A DNA stretch of 64,000 nucleotides, taken from assembly GCA_019454045.1 (NCBI GenBank), contig SKCR01007553.1:1-64000 (forward strand), read 5' to 3'. Position numbers and translations under genes: made by a program. Under the pieces are notes generated by a model that saw nothing but the letters and a program-made list of their open reading frames with translations, searched no databases and was not told the origin of the DNA. This DNA is from Zanthoxylum bungeanum (lineage: Eukaryota > Streptophyta > Magnoliopsida > Sapindales > Rutaceae). Below, piece by piece: positions 11,964 to 21,895 of the stretch; positions within the stretch are counted from its first letter, which is position 1, and the number at the start of each line of letters is the position of its first letter.

Positions 11964-13133
11964 TCAAGGAGGTTTCAATGTCGTTTTGGATGTCCGATTA
12001 AAGACAATCCCGTGAGCGTTGCTTTTGAAGGGTCTCTTCCAACGGTAAAGTGGCAAAAAGAATTTTGTCTCATTTAATGCTCGTGCCACATTTTTGACTT
12101 TTGTTGCTCCAGTGGTTCCTGCAAAGAAAGAAAGAAAATCAGGAGGTCTCGAATGGTGTTTGACTTGGAATGGAAGTTCCATTCTGTCAAGTTTCTGGGT
12201 GATATCTTTGATTTGTACTCCCCAAAACAGCGATGTTTTTCCTGAATGCTCTGGATTTTTATTAAGGTCAGACATTTGCTCTTCCATTTGCTCTGCTTCT
12301 TGTTCCACCTGAGGATGAAAAGATGAGTCAGACATTAGGTCTTCATCCTCTGATTCGGGTGAATTGATTGGCTCAAGTTGATCTTCTTCAAACATTTGTG
12401 CAATGGAATCTCCAAGATCTTCGTTTTGAGGATACAGAATTCTATCCTCAATTTTTGATGCAGTTGGTATAAATGGATCAGCTTCATCATCGTCAGAATC
12501 TGAAAAATAAAAATCAAATCGAGACTTTGCCGGTTCAAGTTCCTGAACTGATACATCTGGTTGTTGATACTGCTCAGCCTCCTCCTCTGTTGACGTGTCA
12601 TTGTGAAATGATTGGTACTCGAAGGCTTCATCAGTGTCATCTGAAACTGGTTCTTGAGGTATATAGTTCTGATTTTCTGTTAATTGTCTGATCTGATCTG
12701 TCATTCTCTGTATGGATTCTGTTTGACTCTGAATTTGTGCATCAAATCGAGCTGTCTGTTCTTTGAACATGTGAATCAACTGATCTTCCTCGGATGGTTC
12801 TGGTTCTTGATAAGGATCGAAGGAAGATGGTGGATAAGATGGAAAATGTGATTCTGTGAAATGTGATGGTTCTTCGTACCATGAAGGATCTTGATAGTTC
12901 TGCCACCCTGGATGGTAGTTGTATTCGCAATAATCGCTTGGGTGGTCACCATTACATATGTCACATCTCCACATTGAGTTCTGTTGAGCAAATGTAGTAT
13001 TGCTTGGTTCTGGCATCCAGTGATAATCATTGGGCTGGACAACAGGCCTCAGAAAACCGGACTGTTGCTCCCAGATTTCGGGTGTATCATCTTGTAAAGC
13101 ACGTAATCTTTCAATCTCCCAGTAATGTTCCAT
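11964..13133 (-). CDS. Gag-like protein of non-autonomous element G (389 aa)
   Basis: The open frame runs from the ATG at 13133 to a stop at 11964. I chose this ATG because it is the first after the primer site and follows a pyrimidine-rich 'tttcag' stretch. The N-terminus has a cysteine motif C-x2-C-x3-H-x4-C about 55 residues in, resembling the zinc knuckles of Athila/Tat Gag-type proteins. The middle is very acidic and Q/E-rich, with a likely coiled coil (hydrophobic heptads around 'SIQRMTDQIRQLTENQ'), and the C-terminus is basic. The product is shorter than full Gag, and no pol follows. Best guess: a structural Gag-like protein of a TR-GAG/LARD-type element. The function is inferred from position and the knuckle only. 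Confidence 0.55.
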   Translation of the reverse strand: MEHYWEIERLRALQDDTPEIWEQQSGFLRPVVQPNDYHWMPEPSNTTFAQQNSMWRCDICNGDHPSDYCEYNYHPGWQNYQDPSWYEEPSHFTESHFPSYPPSSFDPYQEPEPSEEDQLIHMFKEQTARFDAQIQSQTESIQRMTDQIRQLTENQNYIPQEPVSDDTDEAFEYQSFHNDTSTEEEAEQYQQPDVSVQELEPAKSRFDFYFSDSDDDEADPFIPTASKIEDRILYPQNEDLGDSIAQMFEEDQLEPINSPESEDEDLMSDSSFHPQVEQEAEQMEEQMSDLNKNPEHSGKTSLFWGVQIKDITQKLDRMELPFQVKHHSRPPDFLSFFAGTTGATKVKNVARALNETKFFLPLYRWKRPFKSNAHGIVFNRTSKTTLKPP

Positions 13134-13245
13134 TTTTAAGTCACCTGAAATTAAAAGAAAGAAATAAAAATTACAGATAAAAATAAAGAAAATTAGATAC
13201 AAGTAAATTAGATAGCTTCAAAATTAACAACTCAAGAAATATAAG

Positions 13246-13263
13246 TCCCCGGCAACGGCGCCA
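13246..13263 (-). other. Primer binding site of element G (tRNA-Asp)
   Basis: On the plus strand this reads TCCCCGGCAACGGCGCCA, identical to a plant tRNA-Asp 3' end. The minus strand is therefore the primer site, six bases inside the LTR end. This primer is typical of Athila/Tat-type elements. Confidence 0.9.
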
Positions 13264-14149
13264 AAAACTTGACCGGCGTAAACACACACGTATAACGCAA
13301 GCGCACGTATCGTTCAAGTAGTATAAAAATATCGATCCCACGAGGACTTAATTCCTACTGTTGTTATTAATTATTGAATCTATTTATTTACAAATATCTA
13401 ATTAAAGGGAGAATGGAATTGATTGCTTGATTGATTTGGTTGATTGAAGATTTGCTAAATAAATAAATAAAAGATAAAAGAAAATACTAAGGAAAAATAA
13501 AGATAAAAAGATATAAGGTTGTGATTCTTTTAATATCATTTAAAAGATGAAGTGATTATTTATGTTTGTGTAATAAATCAGTTTACTAACTTGGAACACT
13601 AAATTATGTAAAAGCCTCTTCCGATGGTCAACTACAAATACCCAATATAACCCAATTGAACCATATTCCTATGTCAACCACATTACCTGGATTCATTAAG
13701 TTTAAGTTCCAATTATGGCTACCCCCGCCCTACAGGTATATTCCTATCCTGTAAGGAAATCTATTAAAGGGTTATCTATCCTCAAGGAAGATCGTGGGCT
13801 ATTAAGTCTAAGGCTGAAACCTAAAATCCCTATGTCTAGTTCATTTTAGATTTACCATATCAATCTTATTGGTGATCAGACAACAATAAGCATTAAGCTT
13901 AAGACTTAATAAATAAACCTTTAAATTACCCAACTATAAAATAATCCCTTATAAACCGGTGATATTAAAAGTCATCACAACCTCAGAAAACTAACACATT
14001 TAGGACTAGTAAATTCATAAAGTAAAAGACATAAAGTAAAAATGCTGAAAAGTAAAATACAATAAAATAAAATGCTAAGGTAAAAGGAATTACTTTTACT
14101 ACTACTAATTTAGATATCTCCCATAAAATAATATATAAACTTGTGATAA

Positions 14150-14345
14150 ATTTACCAACCGACCAGTCTGGCGGTATCCTGATTAAGTCAAATTAAGTCC
14201 AACCAGCCATTAAGGCGGAACCAAAAATAAATTTACCAACCGACCAGTCTGGCGGTATCCTTGATTAGTCAAGTTTAAACCAGATTAAAATGAATTACCA
14301 ACCGACCAATATAGCGGTATTCCTTATTAAGTCAATATTTTAAAT
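14150..14345 (-). repeat. Three imperfect repeats in the R-U5 of the G LTR
   Basis: The block TTACCAACCGACCAG...GCGGTAT followed by ATTAAGTCAA occurs three times (starts about 14150, 14230 and 14295), with 65-80 bp spacing and diverged spacers. Confidence 0.8.
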
Positions 14346-14545
14346 AGTTAATATATTATTTTTAAGGGAGATTAATCTAAATTGTAACAGTAAAAGAATT
14401 ACCTTTCACCCTAGCTGAAAAAGTTACTTCAACATGGTGAATAGTAAAAACTGTAAAAAGTAAAAAGTAAAAATTAAATTACTATTATTACAAAACGTAA
14501 TTAAAATAAATTACAAACTAAAAATAAAAAAAAAACTAAAAATTC

Positions 14546-14592
14546 TAGAGAGAGAAACTCTCTCTAGAGAGAGAAATCAAGAGAGAGAGGAG
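14546..14592. repeat. (GA)n/(CT)n palindromic microsatellite
   Basis: Alternating blocks of GAGAGAGA and CTCTCTCT around TCTAGAGA form an imperfect palindrome just downstream of the TATA box of the G LTR (minus orientation). Confidence 0.8.
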
Positions 14593-14616
14593 TGTCAAAA
14601 ACTGAAAATTCGCCCT

Positions 14617-15130
14617 CTATTTATAGCAAAATTGTTTACTGTTTGGGCACTGTTCGCACGTCGCGACGCCAAGGAGCTGCGCGTCGCGACGCTGGATTCA
14701 TCGACGTGGCACAATGAGAAGGCGACACGTAGCAAGGCGGCTGACTGTACATGCGACACGTGTCAAGGCGGCTAATTCTCAATTATTGTGATGACGTCAT
14801 TGATGACGTGGCGCTGACGTGGCGATGACGTGGCGTAAGCGTGTGGTTGCATTTGTCGGCACAATAGGATTGCGACACGTGGCGACACGTGTCAAGTTCT
14901 GATTGGCTGAGGCTGACGTGGCAAGTTGACTCGGTTGACCTGCTGACGTGGACGATGATGTGGCATGACACGTGGCAAGGTTGACTTGTAGACCGATGAT
15001 GTGGCTGATGACGAGGCGACACGTGTCAAGTCTGAGTGTCGGCAGCATATGATGATGACACGTGGCACGGCGCATGTTAGCAGATGGGATGTGATGGTGA
15101 CACGTGGCACGGCGCATTTTAGCAAGGTCA
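14617..15130 (-). promoter_or_regulatory. LTR promoter of G: TATA box with ACGT-core array
   Basis: On the minus strand a TATA box (about 14617-14625) lies downstream of a 400-bp stretch (14700-15130) with at least twelve ACGT-core sites. Several are full CACGTG G-boxes (for example near 14757, 14876 and 14888), and there is one palindromic TGACGTCA near 14793. In plants such sites bind bZIP and bHLH factors, including ABA/stress regulators. The array is partly made of repeated 'gacacgtggc' and 'gatgacgtggc' units. Activity is inferred. Confidence 0.6.
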
Positions 15131-15415
15131 AACTTCTTCAAATGGTTGACCGTTGACCAGGCGCATGTTAGCAGATTCGGCTCACGCTGGGCGTCGCGGC
15201 GCGCAGTGTTTCAGCGTCGCGACGCGGAAAAGACGGAAATATCCCTGTTGACGCATTTTTGTCCGGTTTTGCCCCAAATTGCCTCCAGTGCTGTCCAAAC
15301 TTTATTTATCTGCAAAATAACAATAAAACACATCAAAACGTTCACAAAGCTCAAGAAACTATACAAAATATTAAGTTAAATGAGTGGGAAATAGTGATAT
15401 AAATACCACTCATCA

Positions 15416-16070
15416 ACCTTCGGCCAGTCAATGATTATGCAAAATTGTAGGACGTTTGATCGTCCAAATGTTATATCTTTGAGGACGTTTTCGTCCGTAT
15501 TATGAACATACATTTTTATTTTACTTGACTTTGTCCCTGTTAACAGGATATTACATTCTCGTGTTCCCATAACGAGGGCACATATTTTTTCAAATATTTA
15601 CCATTTATCGCCCTAACATGCACTTTTCCATTCAAATTTTTTAAATGATAGGCCCCGTTTGGCAATACATCTTTTACCTCGAATGGGCCTTCCCAATTAG
15701 GCGACCATTTGCCATATGCCGGATCTTTGGCACCAAGTGGCAATATAGTTTTCCATACTAATTCGCCTTTTCGGAACGACTTAGCCATGACTTTCTGATT
15801 ATATTCCTTGGCTATTTTTCTCTTTTGTGCTTCCAAACGATTTATGACATCGCATTTAATGTCGTCCAATTCCAACAAATTCTGGATCATTGCTTCGCTG
15901 TAGTCCTCCTTTGTTAATTCTTTTTGTAGCATCACCCTGGTGGACTCAATATTAATTTCAACTGGTAGTACGGCCTCTTGACCATATACTAATTCAAATG
16001 GCGTGATCGAGGTACTCGTTCGCGGTGACGTTCTATAGGCCCATAGAGCCTGACTCAAACATTCATCCCA
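15416..16070 (-). pseudogene. Duplicated integrase C-terminus of F, copy A
   Basis: 655 bp, about 99% identical to 17629-18285 (about five substitutions and two one-base indels). On the minus strand it encodes the last third of integrase ('ALWAYRTSPRTSTSITPFE' near the right end, then the C-terminal domain with 'WEGPFEV'), ending in a stop near 15540. To the right the integrase frame ends abruptly and the antisense ORF begins, so this copy lacks the catalytic core. To the left it is cut at the G LTR. Confidence 0.9.
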
Positions 16071-16089
16071 ACCCCCAGGTACGGAGCCA

Positions 16090-17629
16090 TGTATAGAATT
16101 TGGCCGCTCGGGTCCAAGTGTTGAGGAAATTCTAAGAGACCATCCATTATTTGAATGCCCCACTGTGGACGATCATGTGCCAATTGTACAGGACCCGGAT
16201 GATGAGCCTGACGGGCCCGAACCTATCTGGCCGGATGACGGGCCACTTTGGCGTCATCTCAAACAGGTTTACCCCTTAGTGCGCAGAATGGCTGCCACAT
16301 GGCTTAGGGGAAGTTATAAGGATGTAGACGGCCTTTTTAGTTTGGCCGAATTAGAGCTGTTGGAGGATGCTCGGTCTATGTACAAAGACGATGTACTTTG
16401 TCCCATTTATGAAGAAGATGGGGTTGTTTATATTTGTGATTCCTCTGATTCTGATTCTCCTGCAGTTGCTCAGCCTACAACCGTACCACAACAAGCGTCG
16501 CCACAGGTAGCATCTCCGGACTCCTCAGCGTAACCTACTTCAGCCTCTGGACAACCGTCATCCTCTGCTCTTTCGCCCTCTCCTCCTCGGGCGATGTCTC
16601 ATATACTTTCGACGCAAGAAACTTTCTATGTTTGACCAATCGTCATCCTCGGCTCCTCACTCCCCAATTCTTCAGCCGACAGCTCCTGCTTCTTCGGCTC
16701 AACCATCTGCTGCTTCTGAATGGCCATCGTCTCCCACTCACTCGGTCTAATCTCCAAGGGGAGAACCGGTGTTGCCACAGGAAACCCCTATGCCTTCTGT
16801 TGCTGAGTCATCTAGTTCTGTTTTTCGGCTCGAAACTGTAAGTGATTTCTCTAAATGTTCTCTTTTCTTTATCCATTCTTTTTTTATTACTAACTTTGGT
16901 TTTTGTAATCCGGCGTCGGATCAATTTTTTCAGTCGGTCCAAGATATTTTGAGCGACTTGGATCAGTTAGCTTCTGCTTCTTTCTTGCCTCCCTTATCTC
17001 CGGCCCAAGCTACATCAGACATGGAAGCCCTTAAGGAGGTTCTTGGCCAATATGCATCATTCACGACAAATGATATTGTTCAAGCTGCTCTACCAGAGAA
17101 TGTGCTGAAATTAGAAAAAGCTTCCTCCGAGTTAGACCGATTGCTGGGTCTTCCTGTTTTACCCATTTCGGCTGATAGCTTACTCGCTCTCCAAGACTTG
17201 CAAAGCAAGGTCTCGGCCATTATTCTTCGTTATCACACCACACAAATCCAGAAGGCCAGGCTGCGTGCATCCATAAACAAGAAAGAGAGGCTTCGAGGTG
17301 CCATTGATAACCTTCGACAAGCTATAAAGGAATCCACGGACGAAATGGTTATCGAAGAGTCTTTGCTGCTGGACTTAGAATGACAATTACAAGATATCCA
17401 GCGTCAAATAGAGGAAAGTAGCATGAGGAGAGATGCCAAGAAAAGAGGGTTAGCCTCTCTGGTAGCTGAGGCCACTTCTACTATGGCCGAGTTCAAGGAT
17501 CTGGCCCGAGTTGATTTTGAAAAGGGCCTGGCCGATCTGATAAAGGCCGATGCAGAAATGAAGATAGAATGGCGAACCCTGGGGGAAAGGTTCTCGCTTC
17601 TGAAGGATTCACCCGACTTGCCCCAGTGA
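16090..17629 (+). pseudogene. Antisense ORF of element F, broken
   Basis: On the plus strand, opposite to gag-pol. An open frame without an obvious ATG runs from 16090 to 16533. It is acidic, with P-D-D and D-S-S-D-S-D tracts. Then 16535-16800 is frame-broken and S/P-rich. The frame at 16900-17383 encodes a leucine-rich, probably helical protein ('DLDQLAS...', 'MEALKEVLGQY', 'LEKASSELDRLLG'). One stop separates it from 17390-17629, ending in TGA at 17627-17629. Tat/Ogre elements are known to carry antisense ORFs at this position, some related to plant mobile-domain proteins. I do not see enough of that domain to claim it here. Confidence 0.5.
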
Positions 17630-18285
17630 CCTTCGGCCAGTCAATGATTATGCAAAATTGTAGGACGTTTGATCGTCCAAATGTTATATCTTTGAGGACG
17701 TTTTCGTCCGGTATTAATGAACATACATTTTTATTTTACTTGACTTTGTCCCTGTTAACAGGATATTACATTCTCGTGTTCCCATAACGAGGGCACATAT
17801 TTTTTCAAATATTTACCATTTATCGCCCTAACATGCACTTTTCCATTCAAATTTTTTAAATGATAGGCCCCGTTTGGCAATACATCTTTTACCTCGAATG
17901 GGCCTTCCCAATAAGGCGACCATTTGCCATATGCCGGATCTTTGGCACCGAGTGGCAATATAGTTTTCCATACTAATTCGCCTTTTCGGAACGACTTAGC
18001 CATGACTTTCTGATTATATTCCTTGGCTATTTTTCTCTTTTGTGCTTCCAAACGATTTATGACATCGCATTTAATGTCGTCCAATTCCAACAAATTCTGG
18101 ATCATTGCTTCGATGTAGTCCTCCTTTGTTAATTCTTTTTGTAGCATCACCCTGGTGGACTCAATATTAATTTCAACTGGTAGTACGGCCTCTTGACCAT
18201 ATACTAATTGAAATGGCGTGATCGAGGTACTCGTTCGCGGTGACGTTCTATAGGCCCATAGAGCCTGACTCAAACATTTATCCCA
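17629..18285 (-). repeat. Duplicated integrase C-terminus of F, copy B
   Basis: 657 bp counterpart of 15416-16070, in its native place: the integrase frame enters it from the right (from 18321) and stops near 17755. The duplication therefore spans integrase C-terminus plus antisense ORF, a unit of at least 2.2 kb. Confidence 0.9.
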
Positions 18286-19316
18286 TCGCCTGGCATTGTC
18301 TGTTACCATTTTCCGAATCAACCTTTTAAGGGTTTTATTGGATGATTCTGCCTGACCGTTTGATTTAGGGTAATATGGGGTGGTGTTTACTAGCCGGATC
18401 CCATATTCGGCCAGGAATTATTTTACCCTCTCGCCATTTAACGAAGTACCATGGTCCACTATTATTTTTGTGGTATACCGAATCGATGAATGATGTGCTC
18501 CTTTATGAACTTAATGACTTGCTCTTAAGAGATCTCTATTACTGGAATAGCTTCCACCCATTTGGTAAAGAAATTTGTGGCGACAATAATGAAGGTGTGT
18601 CTCTTGCTTGAAGCATGATAGATTTTTCCTATCAAATCTATCACTCATCCCATGAATGGCCATGGTTTAATGATATGGACCATTTTGGTTGCTGGTGCCC
18701 TCTGGATCGGCCCGTGCTTCTGACAAGCGACGCACCATTTGGTGTATGATATGCACGACTCTCCCATTTTTGGCCAATAATAGCCACTCCGTATAATCAA
18801 CCATCTCATCTTTATCCTGGCCTGATGAGCCCCACAAACACCTTCGTGTATTTCGGCCATAATAGTTTTGGATTCCGATGGCCCTACACATTTCAACAAT
18901 AGACCGTCTTGGCGTTTTTTATATAACACATCTTCTGATACCACGTAATTCAAGGCTTTGAGTTTCAACTTTTGATCTTTCCCATTTTCGGACTGTTTTA
19001 GAAATTCTTGGATCTCGCTTCTCCAATCGTCCTTATCTTGGACTTCGACGGTCATGACATCCATCACCTTCTTTCGTCTAATCAAGGCTGGCTTGACCTC
19101 TTCGCTCCTATATATATTGTCTATGCTTGTCTGTTTATATCCGGAGGCCGCTTCGGCCAAATTGTTGGCCACTTCATTCTTCGCCCTCGGAACATGTTCT
19201 AGCTCCGCATAGTCAAATTGACCTAGTAATTCTTTGGCTACATCTGATAGTGCCATGACTGATGAGCTCTGGCATTTAAAGGCTCCTGTTACCTGTCGGG
19301 TTACTAATTGTGAGTC
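17755..19316 (-). pseudogene. Integrase of element F, broken
   Basis: Follows RNase H in the same frame after a single in-frame TGA (19317-19319). The HHCC zinc domain is visible (H-x3...H at about 18830-18850 and C-x2-C at about 18725-18735, 'CVACQKHG'). The catalytic core at 18322-18640 is shifted and carries stops, though 'HGTSLNG' and 'YYPKSNGQAESSNKTLKRL' survive. The C-terminal part (18321-17755) is open and ends in TAA or TAG at the start of the duplicated segment. Its role would be cDNA integration; as written it is dead. Confidence 0.85.
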
Positions 19317-19319
19317 TCC

Positions 19320-20786
19320 TCAAATGGACACGTGTGTTACTCCCATATTGAGGAGTATTTCCAACCCAAATATCAAGGCTTCGTATTCGGCCTGATTGTT
19401 GGTGCAAAATTTGTCCAACCTAATCATGAAACGGAACGATTCTCCCAACGTACTGACTAAGACTATTCTTATCCATGTTCCTTTCGTTGTGCTAGATCCA
19501 TCAAAATACATCGTCCATGGTTTCAAACTGCATTCGTCTAATTCCATTTCCATTTCTCTGATGGTACTCAAACATGGGTGGTCAGCTAAAACATCTATCA
19601 GGGCTTGATTTTTTACGGCTTTTTGAGGTTCATGTCGTATATCCAATTCCGACAATGATAATATCCAGAAACCAACTCTTTGATGCAAGATAGGACGGGA
19701 GAACATGTACTTTATCATATTAACTTTAGTGATCAAGTACACTGTATTCGGACTAAGGTAGGCTCGTAATTTAGTACATGTAAAATACAAAGCCAAACAT
19801 AATTTCTCCATTGGAGAATAATTACATTCATAATTCAACAATTTTCTGATGATGTAATAGATGGCTCTTTCGACGTCCATGTCGTCGTCTTGCGCGATCA
19901 TCCCAACTATGGACTGCTCTTCTGATATGTACAGCTTCATTGGCCGTCCTGGCACATGGGGTATCATCACTGGTGGCTGCGACAAATATTTCTTCAGGCT
20001 TTCGAAAGCCTTTTGATGTTCTTTGGTCCAGATGAATTCGTCATTGTTCTTTGGCCTCAACAAAGACGAGAACACCTTAGTTTTTCCTACACAGTTGGAG
20101 ATAAACCGTCTTAAGAAATTGATTTGTCCTAAAAATCTTTGCAACTCTTTCTTATTTCGGGGTGGTTTGGCCTCAGTGATTGCCCGAGATTTATTAGAAT
20201 CAATCTCAATCCCCCGTTGGTGTACTAGAAAGCCCAGGAAATTTCCTGCACACACCCCGAAAGCACATTTGGCGGGGTTCAACTTCAGTTTAAATTTTCT
20301 CATTAGCTGGCTGAAATATTCGTCCATGGTCACTGATTTAGCCATTATATCATCTACATAGACTTCTACAAATTTACCGATCATGTCATGGAAAATTAGA
20401 TTCATGACCCGCTGGTAAGTGGCCCCAGCATTTTTTAGACCGAACGGCATCACCACCCACTCATAACATCCTAAAGAACCTGAACACCTAAAGTATATTT
20501 TATGTATATCACTTTCGGCGATGTAGATCTGGTTATAACATGCATACCCATCCATAAAAGAGTACACCTGATACCCTGCTGCGGAATCTACTAGGGAATC
20601 CACTATTGGCATGGGGTATTGATCTTTTGGTGTCGCTAAGTTTAAATTCCTAAAGTCTATACATATTCTTAGCTTTCCATTCTTTTTCATGACGGGGACG
20701 ATGTTTGACAACCATTCTACGTATCTGGTCGTCCTAATGAATTTCGCCTCCAAAAGGCGTTCAACCTCTTTCTTAATGTCAGGCAT
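19320..20786 (-). pseudogene. Reverse transcriptase-RNase H of element F
   Basis: A 488-codon open stretch. RT motifs in order: 'RICIDFRNLN' (about 20670-20640), 'MPFGLKNAGATYQR', and the catalytic Y-V-D-D at 20349-20360. RNase H follows. A second RNase H-like domain begins at 'MYFDGSSTTKG' (about 19510), with 'NNQAEYEAL' near 19400. Two RNase H domains point to the Tat clade. The frame continues through one TGA into integrase. Upstream (20790-21460) the protease-RT linker is split by several stops and a frameshift, so this is a piece of pol, not a gene with its own start. Confidence 0.88.
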
Positions 20787-20789
20787 AAC

Positions 20790-21895
20790 ATTAGGTGCAA
20801 ACCTTCAGGGAGGTTGTTTATGTGGTCTGTGGCTCGACATGATTGGCAACCTATGCTCTACTAAGGTTCTATCTAAACCAGACATTTAATTGTAATCCCA
20901 AGCAAAACAGTCTTTATATTTTTGTAACAAATGGATCAGTTTTTCATGTACCTGGGCCTCTAGTTCCTTGCTGATGTAAGTGACGCGTCTATCATCCTCA
21001 CTTCCCAGATTTACCTCGTCCAATACATCTTGCGCCCTTGAAACGCTCGCCTTATGCCGTCCGTTTAGAGCGTATTCTTCTTCTAGTTCGCTCTTGTGAC
21101 TTCCTTTCAGCAAATAATCTACCCCCTATGCCTCTTTTACCGTGTCTTCGGTCTGGTGTGCTAACAATTTATCCCTTAAGGCCGAAATCGTGGCCTGAGC
21201 TTCGGCCTCATTTTCTCGTTCCGTCACATAGGCCATTAGATTTGCCTTGGTAGCCGCGAGTGCGGTTTGTTCTTTACTCTGCTTGTTCTTCTTCATTTGA
21301 ACTGTTGTGCGTCGACTCCCCAAATACCACTGTGGTTGGCCTTGTTTGTGCGAACAAATCGTTTAGCAAACCTGCAGGGTATGGCTCATCATTTTGAGCC
21401 ACGATGGCCGAATTTTCCCCTTCATTCAGAACTCTGGTCAGCCCGTAATTTCCTTCATACATGAAGTATTCGGCCGAATTTATCTCTGCAGTAAAAGGCT
21501 TGTTGTCGGCATGTACAATTTCAACCTCATCTTTCTGGTTCCAGAAAACTAGGCATTGATGAAGAGATGAAGGAATGCACCGGCTACCCTGTATCCAATC
21601 TCATCCCAATAGCATGTTATATGTGGTTGGCCCGTCTATGACGAAGAACACCATTGTCTTCGTAGTACTCCATACTTGCAAGTTTAATGGGACGACCCAT
21701 TTGGCTGTTGTCGCCCCTCCATTGAAACTTGTTAGCACCACTTCCGTATGGATGAGGTCGTCCTCTCACTTTGCTAAACGCCCTAGCATCCTAAACGGTA
21801 TTGCATTGATGGCTGCTCCATTGTCAATCAGTACTTTGGTGATGGGTATTCCGTTGGCCTTTGCTTTCACATACAACGGCCATAGGTGCTTGGTC
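20790..21895 (-). pseudogene. Protease and protease-RT linker of element F
   Basis: On the minus strand the protease reads K-V-L-I-D-N-G-A-A-I-N at about 21845-21810. D-N-G in place of D-S-G or D-T-G is usual in the Tat lineage and is not a defect. The linker includes acidic, helical segments (21323-21126 and 21113-20886, ending 'KYKDCFAWDY' just before RT). Stop codons interrupt it near 21775, 21600, 21120 and 20885. The N-terminal side was cut by the LTR remnant at 21896. Confidence 0.75.

Larger units (their letters stand above)
11303..13245 (-). mobile_element. Internal region of element G, part right of D
   Basis: Continuation of G downstream of its primer site (minus strand). It holds one gag-like ORF (separate entry). 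Beyond the ORF, minus-strand 11880-11925 has a GGGAGGCAACCC motif that I recognise from Athila/Tat internal regions. A run of 32 T (11625-11656) and G/T-rich 'gatctcggtgg' type sequence (11303-11530) follow. No protease, RT or integrase is visible between here and the window edge, so G is probably non-autonomous. Confidence 0.65.
13270..15415 (-). repeat. 5' LTR of element G
   Basis: About 2.15 kb. On the minus strand it starts TGATGAGTGG at 15415 and ends next to the primer site. The TATA box CTATAAATA lies at about 14617-14625 (minus), with a dense ACGT-core array upstream of it. That gives a U3 of about 790 bp and a long R-U5. The partner LTR lies off the left edge. The right flank is copy A of the duplicated integrase segment of F. 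The inner boundary is placed at the first TG after the primer site and could be off by a few bases. Confidence 0.75.

Noticed and set aside
21810..21845. Protease D-N-G in element F as an inactivating mutation
   Set aside because: D-N-G is common in Tat-lineage proteases, so it is not evidence of damage by itself.
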